Shown piece after piece: positions 1 through 11,200 of a stretch of 64,000 bases of DNA. The notes below the pieces were generated by a model that was given only the letters and a program-made list of their open reading frames with translations, made no database searches and was not told the origin of the DNA. The stretch spans positions 1,426,001-1,490,000 of the forward strand of contig CM074132.1 in assembly GCA_037178625.1 (NCBI GenBank). Direction: 5' to 3'. The position numbers and the translations under genes are program-made. Positions within the stretch are counted from its first letter, which is position 1; the number at the start of each line of letters is the position of its first letter. Source of the DNA: Skeletonema tropicum. Lineage: Eukaryota > Bacillariophyta > Thalassiosirophyceae > Thalassiosirales > Thalassiosiraceae.

Positions 1-217
1 TTCCCTACAGGTTTTTGTCACACCGCTTTCCTAAAATGCGAACTCTGGATTAGAACCCAACGACTGCAAGCAGCCTCAAAATTGCCTTTTTTGAGCCCCT
101 TCTCCTGAATTTGCGACCAGGGATCAAACCTCAACTTCAACTTCCCTACAGGTTTTTGTCACACCGCTTTCCTAAAATGCGAACTCTGGATTAGAACCCA
201 ACGACTGCAAGCAGCCT
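1..217. repeat. Two tandem copies of a 141-bp unit
   Basis: The block beginning TTCCCTACAGGTTTTTGTC at 1 recurs at 142 and stays the same through GCAGCCT. The first copy is followed by about 64 bp that lead into the second, and the second copy stops at 217, where the TIR element at 220 begins. The left copy may extend beyond the window. No coding potential is evident. Confidence 0.85.
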
Positions 218-219
218 TA

Positions 220-651
220 GGGTGTCCACACAAAACGTGAATTTCACGTTTCACGTTGTGAATTTCACTTCGCACATTTCACGTAAAAAACGTGAAATTT
301 GCCAGTTTTCACGTTGTGTCCACACAACAAATTTCACGGTAAATTTCACAGTAAATTTCACATTTGCGTGTAGTTTTGTTTGGGTCAGGAGCCCCCTTGC
401 CCCCGCTTGTCCCCGTGGAAGTGCCTTGAGGAGTGAGTTCGCGCCAAAAGATTAGTTATGGGGGCAACGCCCTCTTGCCCCCTCCTCTCCCAAACGTGAA
501 ATTTGACTGTGAAAACGTGAAATTTAAAATTCACAAGTTGGATGAGATTGGCCTCAACTCGTGAATTTCACTTTTCACGTTTTCACACAAAGTGTGAATT
601 TTGACCTCCAAAACGTGAAAAGTAAGTGTGAAATTTGGTGTGTGGACACCC
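220..651. mobile_element. MITE-like element with TIRs GGGTGTCCACAC
   Basis: The element starts GGGTGTCCACAC and ends with the exact reverse complement, GTGTGGACACCC. It is flanked by TA on both sides (218-219 and 652-653), as a Tc1/mariner-type insertion would leave. The 432-bp interior is unusual: it is largely built from dispersed copies in both orientations of a GTGAAATTT / AAAACGTGA motif, so much of it could self-pair. It has no transposase gene and interrupts the second 141-bp tandem unit. A Tc1/mariner origin is inferred only from the TA flanks. Confidence 0.7.
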
Positions 652-706
652 TAAAGGAGGAGGAGGATAACTTCTTGTATTGCTTTGAGACATCCATTGC
701 AATCAT

Positions 707-790
707 TACAAAAGCATTACATCCATTACATTTCATTACAATCTCATTACAGACTCATTACAGGCTCATTACATTTCATCACATTCCTTG
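707..790. repeat. Degenerate CATTACA short tandem repeat
   Basis: CATTACA-like units recur about every 10-12 bp (CATTACATTTCATTACAATC and variants), then fade into CATCACATTCC. This is simple-sequence DNA with no sign of coding. Confidence 0.75.
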
Positions 791-1324
791 CAATCCATGA
801 CAGTGTAATTTTTGGCGAGGAACTCAACGCTTGATTTGAGATGCGTTTCTCAATTACGAGAAAGCATATTCATTAATGGGATTCCGTCATAAATGAATAT
901 CCTGAATCTTCCAGAAAAACAGATTCTATCCGTCCATCCGGGGGCGGGGAAGTGCCATTTTTCGTTTTAAAAATAAATGACCTTAAAATGAAAGCGGTCC
1001 AGGGGGGGACACCCCCCCTAACAACCCCCCGACCAAAGGTTAATGTGGGAAAGGCAAGAGAATGCATCTTCCCTTGCTCTTGCTTTCTACTATTGACCTT
1101 TCCACAGCAGCCCACTTTCTTCTCTCATCCACTTTTTCCCTGATTCTGTGCCTACCATTCCTATTATTGGCAGTTCAGGTTCAGATATGCACATGATATG
1201 ACTTCGGTCCACTAGCGTGCGTCAATACTTGGTACAGCAAGCAACCATCACCTATTTTATTGTAAGTGGCTGCGACCTTTGGAGCTGCATGACTAAGTTC
1301 GACAACAAAGAAGGCTGCACCTCA
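791..1324. other. Host flank without a supported gene
   Basis: Short open frames exist here on both strands but show no recognisable domain or splice structure. A G-rich/C-rich tract sits at 1000-1035. About 29 bp near 1150-1185 recur in inverted orientation near 29142-29172, on the far side of COP-A, so both flanks probably belong to one host intergenic region. Confidence 0.5.
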
Positions 1325-1329
1325 AAACT

Positions 1330-1789
1330 TGTTGAAGTATGCATTTTCGTACGGGATATTTTAGATATTAAATAGAGAAAGGGATCTCTATTTCGGGATA
1401 GGTGTCTCAATCTTTTTTGGATGAGAACTTCAAGATTGGACACGTCGACTTTTCGACAACCGTCAACAACGCGCTTCTTTGATCATGGCGCTCACATTTC
1501 GAAGATTAAAATAAAACAATAAACACCGTGTAGTAAGTAGACGCCGATGGCGGATCTTTCTCTCAGTAATACTTCGGGAATCGAGTAGGAATAGATGTGC
1601 CGTAGTGCACCAGTTTCCGGCTAGTTGAAGCTCTAAGAATCTTATCCCCAGCTACGTTTCTTCTCCCTCTTCCTCCGCCAGATCGGGTGTAACCTCTCGC
1701 CACCGGCCACGTTCACTTCTTCAGGACCGTATGATATTGGGTTGACGCATCGTTTGTATGGCATTCGACAGATTACCGCTACCGCTAGA
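1330..1789 (+). repeat. 5' LTR of COP-A
   Basis: The LTR starts TGTTGAAG and ends CGCTAGA, and the 3' copy has the same ends. The borders are fixed by the AAACT duplication. Ending in GA rather than CA is atypical. Homology with COP-B continues past the LTR end (CTCGTTGCTCAGACGACTGG and on), but that is shared leader, not LTR. Confidence 0.93.
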
Positions 1790-1958
1790 GATTAACAGTC
1801 TCGTTGCTCAGACGACTGGCTTCAGATTTACCGAATTAAGAATCTGTCATCCGTACGACTGTTCTAGCAATTAGAGATCACCCAACTCTCCCTGATATAA
1901 GTGGACTTCGCTCTTTCTACATTGCGCCCTTCCGTTCAAACCAAGTGGGTACCCGTGA

Positions 1959-2262
1959 TACCTGATCAAAGACAGGACAACATCTTTGTCTGACGCCGAT
2001 ATCAACATGCAAGAGGAATTTTCTTCCCGTGGCGATATTAATGCCGATGGTGTTTTTGTAGACGCTTCCTTAGAGACCAGCGATGGTAGTCGGGATGCTA
2101 ATATGGAATCTGATGTTCTTCGCAGAGGAAGATGGCGGAGACCCTTATCCTATTTAAAAGGGATATTCAGTAGCAATCCTGTCCCTACTGAAAGGATTGT
2201 TTCTATGGTTATGACGGATCATATTCTACAGCGAGAGTATGATAGCGGATTGACTATCGACC
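1959..2262 (+). pseudogene. COP-A gag remnant (N-terminal side of the COP-B insertion)
   Basis: An open frame runs from 1959 to the COP-B insertion at 2262 and resumes in the same frame at 16999 (…GLTID then RCVTY…), leading straight into protease. Compared with the roughly 680-aa Gag of COP-B it is very short. The leader keeps COP-B's ATCAAA but lacks the following ATGG start, so a deletion probably removed most of gag with its start codon. No zinc knuckle is visible. CGACC at 2258-2262 is the COP-B target duplication. Confidence 0.7.
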
Positions 2263-2747
2263 TATTGAACTATGTTTTGGAACGCTGCCTTTCCATCATC
2301 ATTATCGGGAATATTGGATTTAGGAATTATGTGAACATGGATTTACGTTATTTTGATTCGTCACGGAATCGGACATCTGCTTGTTCTTTTGGCGGGATAA
2401 GATTTTATCTCATCAAGAGTTAAAGATCGACCATGACACGTCGATGCCTCACAGTTGAAGAATAGAAAATAAACAATAAACACCGTGTAGTAAGTAGACG
2501 CCTATGGCGGATCTTTCTCTCAGTAATACTTCGGGAATCGAGTAGGAAGAGATGTGCCGTAGTGCACCAGTTTCCAGCTAGTTGAAGCTCTAAGAATCTT
2601 ATCCCCAGCAACGTTGTCTCTCCCTCTTCCGACGCCTGATTGGGTGAAACCTCTCGCCACCGGCCACGTTCACTTCTTCCGGACCGTTCTGATCTCAGGG
2701 CTGCACGCAGCTTGTATGGCATTCGACAGATTACCGCTACCGCTAGA
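2263..2747 (+). repeat. 5' LTR of COP-B
   Basis: The LTR starts TATTGAACTATG and ends CGCTAGA. From about 2470 onward it is closely similar to the COP-A LTR. Its first 200 bp are diverged, recognisable only as TATTGAACTATG against TGTTGAAGTATG. The 3' copy (15235-15241 plus 16516-16993) differs at about three sites. Confidence 0.92.
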
Positions 2748-2929
2748 GATTTCCATGTCTCGTTGCTCAGACGACTGGCTTCAGATTTACCGAATTAAGA
2801 ATCTGTCATCCGTACGACTGTTCTAGCAATAAGAGATCACCCAACTCTCCCTGATATAAGTGGACTTCGCTCTTTCTACATTGCGCCCTTCCGTTCATAC
2901 CAAGTGGGTACCCGTGATAGCCAATCAAA

Positions 2930-2933
2930 ATGG
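2930..2933 (+). CDS. Start codon of COP-B gag, cut off by HLE-1
   Basis: ATG at 2930 plus one base lie directly before HLE-1. Removing HLE-1 (2934-6862) joins ATGG to TAATAAAC and opens a frame running into the gag sequence at 6863. This proves the insertion point and shows that the gag start was separated from its body. Confidence 0.85.
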
Positions 2934-3453
2934 TCGGCCCTCGGGGCCCCCGTTCATGGAGTGCAGAGCAGCGTAATAGGGGGCCGCAGGTGCCCTTCTA
3001 TTACAGGTGGGAAAATTCATTATTTTTCACCCCCATTATTCTACAGAGTTATAGGTAGGAATCAGTACATGTGTTTTTTAGTGAGAAGGTTTACTTTAGG
3101 GACACGTAGAGTCCTCGGTAGAGACTACCGGCGTAGGATCTGTATGTGTTCCTATGTAGAAAGCAAGAAGTACCTGTTGAAAGCGAGAAATTGACTGTAC
3201 TAGATGCGCTTTTTGAGCATCTATATCGGTCTGTACGAGAAAGAAATACAGGTTTTACACGGGCGTTAGTCGATTTAGTTTTTGTCTTTCTTCGTCGCGA
3301 GAAAATGTCTTTTTGTAAAACTGTGCTTGATATATCGAATCGTGCGCTTGCAGATGTTTTACTGATCACCAGATGCAGACGCTTAATTGAGTTGTTGTAT
3401 TCTTTGTGGTGAGAAAGTGTCTGTTTTGTAAAACTGTGCAGTGATCAATTTTA

Positions 3454-4061
3454 CTAATCACCAGATGAAGATCCTGCGAAGTAATCACTTGGGATTTCAT
3501 GATCCTTCTTCGCTTCTTTCCACTTCTTGTTCGGGTTATGATGTCAGTAATCCTGGTTGTCAGGTCTGTCCTGTCTTTGATGAAATCGCCCTTGATTGCT
3601 GCTGCGTATGATGTTTTTGTGATTTCCTCTAACTTTCTCTTGCTATACCTCGTCTTCGACTCTTCTGCCTTCCCCTCCAAGTATTTCACCCAATTTGCTC
3701 GCTTCTTGTACGATTCGCAGAACTGGCCATTTTGCTTTCTCTTGCAATTTTTTAATCGGTTCGTTGAAATGTTGCTTCCGGTCCAGTATATGGCACTGTC
3801 CGACGGGTATGCTTGATCTTTGGAGCCAAGTGTTTTGCCTCTGCTGGTAGCCACGTACATTGTTCCAAGAAACTTGCTAATCTCCCACAACTCATCTGCT
3901 GGATCTATTATCATGCGGTTCCAGCGGTCTCCTTTGTCGAATCCAGCTTCGAGTCCTTGACAGCGGTGGATGGTGATGGCGTAGGCAATTTGCAATGGCA
4001 TGAATAATGCGGTGCAGCATCCCCTGTTGCAAATCTGCTCGTAGGGTGGGATTGGCACGTG
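3454..4061 (-). pseudogene. PIF1 helicase last exon in HLE-1 (frameshifted)
   Basis: The exon starts after an AG acceptor at 4062 and carries helicase motif V (AITIHRCQGLEAGF) and motif VI (YVATSRGKTLG). Near 3536 a 4-bp loss relative to the other copies (CGGGTTATGATG instead of CGGGTTGGTTATGATG) shifts the frame close to the C terminus, after the helicase motifs. The normal stop triplet at 3454-3456 overlaps the 27-bp palindrome. Confidence 0.85.
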
Positions 4062-4175
4062 CTGTGCGCAATAAGTTGGGGTAGGATGCATTTGTATCAG
4101 TATGAAATGAGTTAGTAGTGTTTTCGCAGAGAGTGGCAATTGTCTTGTGTCTTTCGTGTGTCAACTTTTACTCAC

Positions 4176-4533
4176 CGTTGGGTTGTTCTTGTCCCATGGG
4201 TCCTCGCCTGGTGGTGGTTTGTATGTAGGGAAATCCACAACAATGTACTTCGGTAGGCTAACCTCACCTTTACCGTTTGGTCCAACGGAGCGATCCTTAT
4301 CGTAAACGATCTCGACTACTACCCCAATAGCTGAGACGTACAATCCTGAGTTGGGATCGATGTTGGCTGACTCCAAGCAAACATGTGCACCTACGCACAC
4401 ATCAAAGGTGTAGAATAGCCTCCTGCCGTAAAAGTGCAACTGGTATGCTGTGTTATTGCCCGCCATCCTGCTGCTGAATTGACACCTGAGCCTAGCTATT
4501 GGTACTTTCAGTCGTTCGTGTGTTTTGATCAGC
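4176..4533 (-). pseudogene. PIF1 helicase exon 4, 3' fragment in HLE-1
   Basis: This matches the last part of exon 4 of HLE-5 and ends at the same donor (CCAACG then GTGAGT). Its 5' edge is fused directly to the end of the upstream intron (CTGCCTACGTAGACATG). A deletion with short microhomology therefore removed exon 3, most of exon 4 and all the Walker motifs. Confidence 0.85.
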
Positions 4534-4658
4534 ATGTCTACGTAGGCAGTTGCATTTGTTTATTAGGTAAAATTGTTCAGTGATCGATTATACTAAAATG
4601 ATTCAATAAGCAAGCGATACTTAGTGCGGCAGTGCACATGCACACAAAATAAACTCAC

Positions 4659-4823
4659 ATGATAGTTGAATCAGGAGAGGCCTTCTCTCCGACAGGTACC
4701 GGTTTAGACTTTTTCGTGACAGCACCTTTCTCGGACAAATCCGGTTCATCATCATCTTGAACAGGCTGATCACGGGAGCCCGAATGAGTTTTGTCTTCAA
4801 GTACAAGTTTCCCGTTCTCATCA
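4659..4823 (-). CDS. Rep/helicase exon 2 in HLE-1
   Basis: This 165-bp exon sits between an acceptor ending CACACCAG and a GTGAGT donor. It encodes a Lys/Glu/Asp-rich linker that joins exon 1 in phase through a TGT codon. The following intron (from 4658) contains one copy of the dispersed palindrome near 4567-4595. Confidence 0.75.
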
Positions 4824-4950
4824 CTGGTGTGAAGTTGAAGGTTGAAAAAAAAACTTGTAAGTAAAAAGGAAAGACAGAATTTGTAAAACGGTACAATGAA
4901 CAAAAATACCAAAATCATTGAACCACACGAAGGTTAACCTTCTCTCTTAC

Positions 4951-5435
4951 CAAAAATGCTCACAATTTGAAGTGTACGGCGCTTGGCTTGTACCTCCTTT
5001 CTGAGCAATAGCGGCAAACATTAAGAAGTTGACCGCTGCAGACACCAGATCATCTTTGTCAGTAGAATCAGTCTTACCAACTGGGACATTCGGGTAATGT
5101 TCAGACAGTTCATTCAGGATGTACTTGATTGACCCGACTTCAAAGACGGAAAGAGCAGAAAAGAGCAGTTGTTCCTTCTCCAACTTGGCAACGTCAAACC
5201 CATCGCCTAATGCAACAGACGCTAGCAGCAAGAAGATACGATCGTCGGTACGCACCAAACGCCAATTGATGTCTGTTACGCTCAATGCAATGACAGGAGC
5301 CGACGGTTTAGCGGCAGTCTTGACCCCTGACGAAGTAAGACGTGCATCGACATTGCTCCGATTCCGCACGGCACGGAAGCCCTTACCATTACTACCAACG
5401 GTGGATATAACTGGATTTGTGTTGCCAAACTTCAT
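4951..5435 (-). CDS. Rep/helicase exon 1 in HLE-1
   Basis: The exon starts at ATG 5435 and ends at a GTAAGAG donor. It encodes the same roughly 161-residue N-terminal domain as HLE-5 and HLE-6 and is almost identical to them. I recognise no catalytic motif. Exon 2 (4659-4823, acidic/basic linker) also survives. As part of a truncated gene it may yield only a short protein. Confidence 0.75.
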
Positions 5436-6241
5436 TATTTATTCGGACAATGTAGAAATGTGATGATGTAAATGATGCAATGCATAATTTATGAGAGCTG
5501 TTGAACGGCTCGACAACGTACAAACTGCCTACATAACCGCCGCCAACGCACCAGCGCAATAATCAGCAGAGAACAATGCAATCAATAACCAACCACGTCA
5601 TGAAGTAAACGAGTTCCTTCGTAAGCTACGTCGGCAACACAAGATCTTGTGGTTCAACACATCGACAACACGTCGACAAAAAGATTCAGCTCAACACAAG
5701 ACGTCGACGTGGAGTTAAGAACTGACGTATTGATCAGTACGTGGCCAAAGATCGGCAGTTATTCAAATGCAAACACGTCGGCAACCAACGTCGGCGTCTA
5801 TTTAGACTTGCATCAATAGACGACTCGGCAGATAATGTAATTGAGCCAATGTCGACCTGAGTACTTGCTGCATGAACTTAAATACTTTTTTGTTCATTGG
5901 ATTTTGCCAACACCTGACTTCTGGTACTTTGTGACGTAAGACGATTGGAATCAAGTGTACTAATTCCTTAAGTAACGAAGTTTACCACGTCACTCAGAGA
6001 AAAAATTAAGAAAATAGAGGGTGACGGGGATGCACACCGGAAAGAACGAAGAAGCTCATCGACAATCTGACTTAATTAGCCTGGAAAAGTCCTTTTTAGC
6101 ACAAATCAAGCGATTTTTAGATCTAAATCATAAGATATAGCATCTAAATGACAATCAAAATGGGCATTTCAGCGGGGATGGGAGGGGGGAAAATCCCAAC
6201 ACTTCAAGTTGAAGTTCCGGAAGTAATTCAGAGCAAAGCAC
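5436..6241 (-). promoter_or_regulatory. HLE-1 copy of the divergent promoter region
   Basis: This corresponds to the space between gene X and Rep/helicase in HLE-5. It is rich in CGTCGAC/CACGTCG-type sites (for example CAACACGTCGAC near 5680). A block read toward the gene X side (GTGACGTAAGACGATTGG near 5931) survives even though gene X is gone. Promoter function is inferred from position only. Confidence 0.45.
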
Positions 6242-6578
6242 GTAGCTACGCTACTTTGGATCTCCCCGATGGAAAAGATATGCCTTGTACGCTGGCCCAC
6301 GCCCACGAAACGCCAACAAAACTTACGACCGTTAGAACAATGACAGCTACCACGCCTTTTCTCATTCTTGAGACCTTTTGATTCAAATTTTTTGTGGCCT
6401 GTCTCCATGCAATTAGAACCGCTGATGAAGGTGGCTAAGCTCCACCGAAACTCGTAATTAATGAATCATAAAGAGTTCGGTTATATTGCTTACTACCATC
6501 ATCTGGAAAAACTCCTAGCTTGTAATAAGGACTTCGTGGCTTATTGCATTCAAGACATTTCTTTTCACATTGATAAAG
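6242..6578 (-). other. Block foreign to the HLE family in HLE-1 (possible captured sequence)
   Basis: Flanking sequence on both sides matches other HLE copies, but this 337-bp stretch matches nothing else in the window. On the minus strand one frame reads CEKKCLECNKP… to a stop near 6436. Another starts with ATG at 6408 and contains CHCSNGRKFC. Cys/His spacing suggests small zinc-binding pieces, but I cannot name a family. Helitrons are known to capture gene pieces, which is the likely origin. Confidence 0.55.
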
Positions 6579-6862
6579 ATTGACAACGTCATTGCAGAGC
6601 AACTTTATAGCCGTATTCTATTGTAAAGAGACTAATTGGTAAAATTGTGCACAGCACAATTATACCAATTAAGGCCAACGTCATTGCAGAGCAACTTTAT
6701 AGCCGAATTCCGTTGTATAAAGACTACTGACAAGCCACACAGCAAATGGCCAACAGCAAGATGACGACACAATACTTTACAGGCCCCGAGGGCCCGCGCT
6801 GAACCCGCCACATACACCGCTGCACGCCACCACTATTGCACCATTCTGCGCGCCCCTGTTTA
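6579..6862 (-). repeat. HLE-1 5' terminal and subterminal repeats
   Basis: On the minus strand this contains the 5' tip, the GGCCCTCGGGGCC element, and two copies of a roughly 37-bp repeat containing GGCTATAAAGTTGCTCTGC. A palindrome (GGTAAAATTG … CAATTATACC) lies between them at about 6638-6666. The layout is the same in HLE-5 and HLE-6. Confidence 0.85.
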
Positions 6863-7462
6863 TAATAAACACAACAAATAGGAGGGTTCCTGATCGTGAG
6901 GTCAAACATATCCTCTCGAGGATCTTCTTTGATGACCAAGAGGCCGAAGACGCTTTTAAGGCTGCGGGCATCAAGACGCGTTATGATTTAAATGATGCGA
7001 TTAAGGATGATGAAACCCTCAAGAAGATGAGGTGGAAAGACCCAGATACGCAATTGGTGGAGATGATGGACCAAACTCAGATGGATGAACTGAAACTCAT
7101 TCCTAGTTTCCTCAACTGGCTACAGAACACCCATGGGACACTACCGATGTACCCTATAGATATCTGCCATGAGAAGCTCAGAAACTGTTTTGATATGTTC
7201 CTAAATATGTCGCCGGCGGAGAGACAGACGACAGACCCTAATGGTGAAGTGGCATATGATCCAATTATTGCGGCAGAGTCTGAAAAGAGGAAGGGACTTA
7301 ATCTTGCGTCTAACGACGGGAACAACGGATTGACTACTCCTGCCAATTGCCGCTCCGCTGCTGCCAAGGCATTACTTGCATTTGAAAAGAAGATCAAACC
7401 CAATGAAGAATCCTGGGCCAAATTCCAGAATGCATCGGAATGGACGAGATGGAAGATCAAGC
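6863..7462 (+). CDS. COP-B Gag, N-terminal part
   Basis: About 200 codons continue from the ATG at 2930 and stop at the COP-C insertion. The frame resumes in phase at 13096 once COP-C and one CAAGC copy are removed. Gag would form the virus-like particle that packages element RNA. The sequence is charged and helical (QTQMDELKLIPSFLNWL…), like diatom copia Gag, without a zinc knuckle in this part. The frame also reads on for 88 codons into the COP-C LTR, which is fortuitous. Confidence 0.82.
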
Positions 7463-7824
7463 TGACGAACGGGAGCTTGGACAAGGCTTGGATATGGATT
7501 CTAGTATTTGCTGGTACGGCATTGAGATATGTATCTTTGAGGGTAGGTACGACACGTATGAGGGGCAGAGAAGTTCTCGGCACTTCCGAAGAGGTTTTAG
7601 GCAGCAAAAGATATCAGAGAGAGGCATTTTGGAGGGAAAACTCCAACAATGACGATCGTATCCAAGATAAGGATGTTTCTTGGATGATTGTTTTCCATGA
7701 TAAGGAAAGCTTACAATTCGAATTCTAAAGTAAACGCAAGTTAACAAACGACCAAGTGTGGTAACGCATGAATTAGCTCCTAGCAAGGGCTTTAGCTGGG
7801 GTCAGGGTTTGACACCATCTGTCA
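7463..7824 (+). repeat. 5' LTR of COP-C
   Basis: Canonical TG…CA ends, 362 bp, apparently identical to the 3' copy. It contains an open frame (…DKAWIWILVFAGTALRYV…) that extends both COP-B Gag here and the COP-C frame at the other end. The following bases GATTAACAGTC are shared with COP-A and probably belong to the primer-binding region, though I cannot assign a tRNA. Confidence 0.95.
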
Positions 7825-8299
7825 GATTAACAGTCGTCGGATTCTACTTTTATTCCATTACGGAATCGAGTGAGCCGACTGCTGCCTTCGCACCTACGAC
7901 ATCCCTACTCCCATCGATTTGAGGACCCCGTGTGTGTGACTCCGCGTTGCACCCTGTAAGCGATCTATTGGACAAAGTGAGTACATGACCGTGGCAAAGC
8001 GGTGAAGTGTGTAAATCAGCTCAAGACTATCTCAATTACTACCGAAGAGCTTCGGTGAGATTTGTTCGGAAATTCCCCAACCTGACTCCGTGTTGGAAAT
8101 AAGGAATAAAGATTCCTGTACTCTTCATTAGCGAGGAGAGGCAGAATCGGCAGCGTGAACTGCGGGTGACTCCGTGTTGCCCTAAGCACATCAGCAAGTG
8201 CAACCCTGTAATTTCCTAATAGTGTATTGAACGGTTGATAAATACTTATTGGGCATATCAAAAATTTATTACAGTTTGATTTCGGCGCAGTTTTGAATC
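7825..8299 (+). other. COP-C 5' untranslated leader
   Basis: The 475-bp leader between LTR and ATG 8300 holds a partly repeated stretch with GTGACTCCGTGTTGC-type sequence (near 7936, 8081-8095 and 8165-8179). I see no gene. It may carry packaging and primer signals, which is inference from position. Confidence 0.5.
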
Positions 8300-11200
8300 A
8301 TGAAGAAGGCCACTTTTGAAGAGATACTCAAGTACATCCTCCGAGGTGAGCTAGACGATGATGGGTTTGTAGAAGACGTCATCGCTGATCGTAGCATGAA
8401 TACGTTCAGGGATTTTCTAGAAAGTATCGATGATTTAAACGAGGTGAATAGTTTGAAGAACCGGAGTGGGGAGAAGATTGATGAAGACAGAGCGGGAATC
8501 CTTTACAGGGCCGCTGAATATTTTGTGAAGCATTGCCCATACGGTTGGGAATATTATCTGGACGATGAATTTGATTTCCCATGGATGAAATTGGATGAAG
8601 CACCTCCTCATGACAACTACAAGGACAATATTTCAACACCTAACCTTGCATCGGACTGCAGCAACAACCGATTTCCTACGGCAGAAAAGTCCACCTTCTC
8701 AACAACTACAACAAACCGCAACTTCGCCTTTATTGATGCACGTTCCAACTACGACAACATGAACTGTTTGTTGTTTTCCTCCGCTTCTAACATCACTGCT
8801 GTGCCCCGCCTGACAGTAGCAAAGCAAGCGTTTGAAGCGCAATCAAAACTGTTCGATAGAGGGATTCCATCCGTAGTTTCTCCAGCGAGCCTGATGGCCG
8901 CGAAGCGTTTCTTTGACGAGCAATCAAAGCTCTTCGACAGAGGCAATCCATCCACAGACTTGATTTCGACTGGGTTGAGCGAGGCTGGTTTGGTTCATGA
9001 GGAGGCTCAATGCATCTTCAACTGTCGTTGCGGACAAATTCGATTTTGGGTTCGCAAGCATCTGGGAGGTTATCCCTATCTGTGTCAAGATTTAGAGGGC
9101 TATCCCTTACTATCTACCAGCTGCTCCCATCCCACTACGATCAGACTTAAGGTGACGCATCTTGATCTTGGTACTATAGAGGGTACTGGTGAACAATGTG
9201 AATCTGTTGCTACTCCTGACGGAGATCTTTGCATCCATCGTTGGCAACGACCGCATTGTACATTTAATTATGGGCCTGCTTGCAAGTGGTACAGCGACGT
9301 CAACTTCCTTCCAACAGCAATTGATATTCGTCAGCCTCTACGTTTCCCATTTGGTGATAACAACGATAGACACAATGATGTTGGTTTTGCAACTAATGAA
9401 ATGTTTGAGCACAAGACTGTTCATGAGGTTGGGGAGTGTGTGTACATGACTGCTGTCAGTTCTTATGTACTTATTTCTTCTATCAATGTGCAATACTTGA
9501 AGAGAGCTGGTAATACTGATGGGGGATGTTTCATTGTGATGATTACTGATGGGGGAAGATTGATCGGATGGAATATCGCTGACTACATATCTTACAGCAG
9601 CAACGTCAGTGGAAGTTTGGAGACGGATGATTTAGTTGGGAAGAAACATGGGGAGCTAGGACGAGAAGAGGGGGAACTTCGACATAATGCCATCGATAAC
9701 GTTGGATACGTTGATGATACTGGTCGGGAGGTGACCTTGATTGATCGTTACGACGCATGTGCGCCTGTTTCCATCGAAGACGGTGATTATCTTGCTTCGC
9801 AAGTGGCATGGCACTCAGAGTTTGATGGCTGCTCTATTCAAGACATTGAGGTGGTGCCTACTTTTATGCACGCATGTGGAGAGGACCTCGTGTTGTCATC
9901 ATTAACGGTTGACAAGGTGATGATGCGGAAGAGTGATAATGATGACAGGAGTATCTTTCGATTGGCTGTTGCAACATTTGGACAGGATTACTGCTCCTCG
10001 GCGCTTGGATTTCGAAAGGGCTATTGCTCCGCAGTGATTGGATTTGGAAAGTACTCTTTGCAGCCACGTAATTTTGGAACCAGTGCGACGTTCATTGAGT
10101 TTATTGAAGATCTTGGACGACTTGTGACGGACGTCGATCCCACTGCTGGAGCCGCATATATGCAGGTCATGCCTCGCATCAACATACATTACTCCAACTG
10201 TGTTGCCCGTAATGATGGGGGAGAGATGATGCGGAGACTGTTTGACTCATTTGGCGCGGACATCATGCATGAAAGCCAACACGACAAGACTTCTGGTTGT
10301 GATGGGACTCTGATTGTCAAACTACTTTCACGATGGGGAGCTGCATCTGGTAATATTACGGTACCTTGGATGGGTTCGATGGGACGCAACGATTCTGACT
10401 ACTCAACGTTGAAGTTTATTAGATTATGGGATAGTAAGATACTATTGGAGGAGGTATTGGCCAAGGAAAAGTTATTGAGAAAGAAAATCGTTGGAGATAT
10501 CACGTACGATAAGCACTCTTGGGGAGTAGATTTCACGCCGACCGAGATGATGATAAAGCGTATGGTCAACGACAATTATAGAAATATTGTGGGAACCGCT
10601 GTAATGACGTTGTCCAGCTTCCGTGCACAACCAAGGAAAGGTCATCTCGATAGGATCAAGAGAGTCTATGGGTATCTCTGCAAGATGAGGAATGGAGACA
10701 TTCGGTACAAGACTGATATGCCTGTTATCTCAGGTTTCGATTTCCTCAAAAGGGATTGGCCCAGTACGCCCTATGCCAGAACTCGCGAGGAGTACTCCAA
10801 GAATCCTCCACCAGCTTGTGGGAAGCCTGTCTTGATGACTAGTTTTGTGGATGCCAACCTAATGCATGATATTCGCAGTGGAAAATCTGTCACAGGCGCA
10901 CTTCACTTCCTCAATAAGACTCCTTTTGATTGGTTTTCGAAGAAGCAGAATACTGTCGAAACAGCTACGTACAGATCCGAGAACAACGCAGCGGGAACAG
11001 CTATCAGGCAAATCAGGGCTAACAAGACCCTCCTTCAGTTCCTCGGAGTACCTTTGCATGGAACCCCGATTCTACTATTGGGTGACAATGAGTCTTTAGT
11101 GTCAAGTGGAGTTAATCCTGACTTCAAGAATCGCAAGAGGCATTTGGTATTATCATACTATTACATCCGTGAGAATGTAGCAGTTGGTTGCATCAGGTTT

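Larger units (their letters stand above)
2934..6862 (-). mobile_element. HLE-1: 3.9-kb Helitron-like element
   Basis: Read on the minus strand it starts TAAACAGGGGCGCGCAG at 6862 and ends GAGGGCCGA at 2934. There is no target duplication; the empty site reads TTA^CC on the element strand. GGCCCTCGGGGCC lies about 68 bp inside the 5' end (6782-6794), with its reverse complement at the 3' end. It keeps Rep/helicase exons 1 and 2, the ends of exons 4 and 5, the 5' subterminal repeats and the 3' tail, and has lost everything between. A 337-bp unrelated block (6242-6578) replaces the middle. It is non-autonomous. Confidence 0.93.

Noticed and set aside
220..651. CRISPR-like array
   Set aside because: The repeated motif has irregular spacing and both orientations within TIRs and TA flanks. 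This is a transposon, not a CRISPR array.
1330..1938. Longer LTR for COP-A ending at CCG TTCA near 1938
   Set aside because: Homology does continue there between COP-A and COP-B, but both 3' LTRs stop at CGCTAGA followed by the target duplications. The extra sequence is shared leader.
9660..9720. YVDD in COP-C as an RT active site
   Set aside because: The residues around it do not follow the RT palm pattern, and the fingers and the QTDI-like motif are missing. Most likely a chance match.
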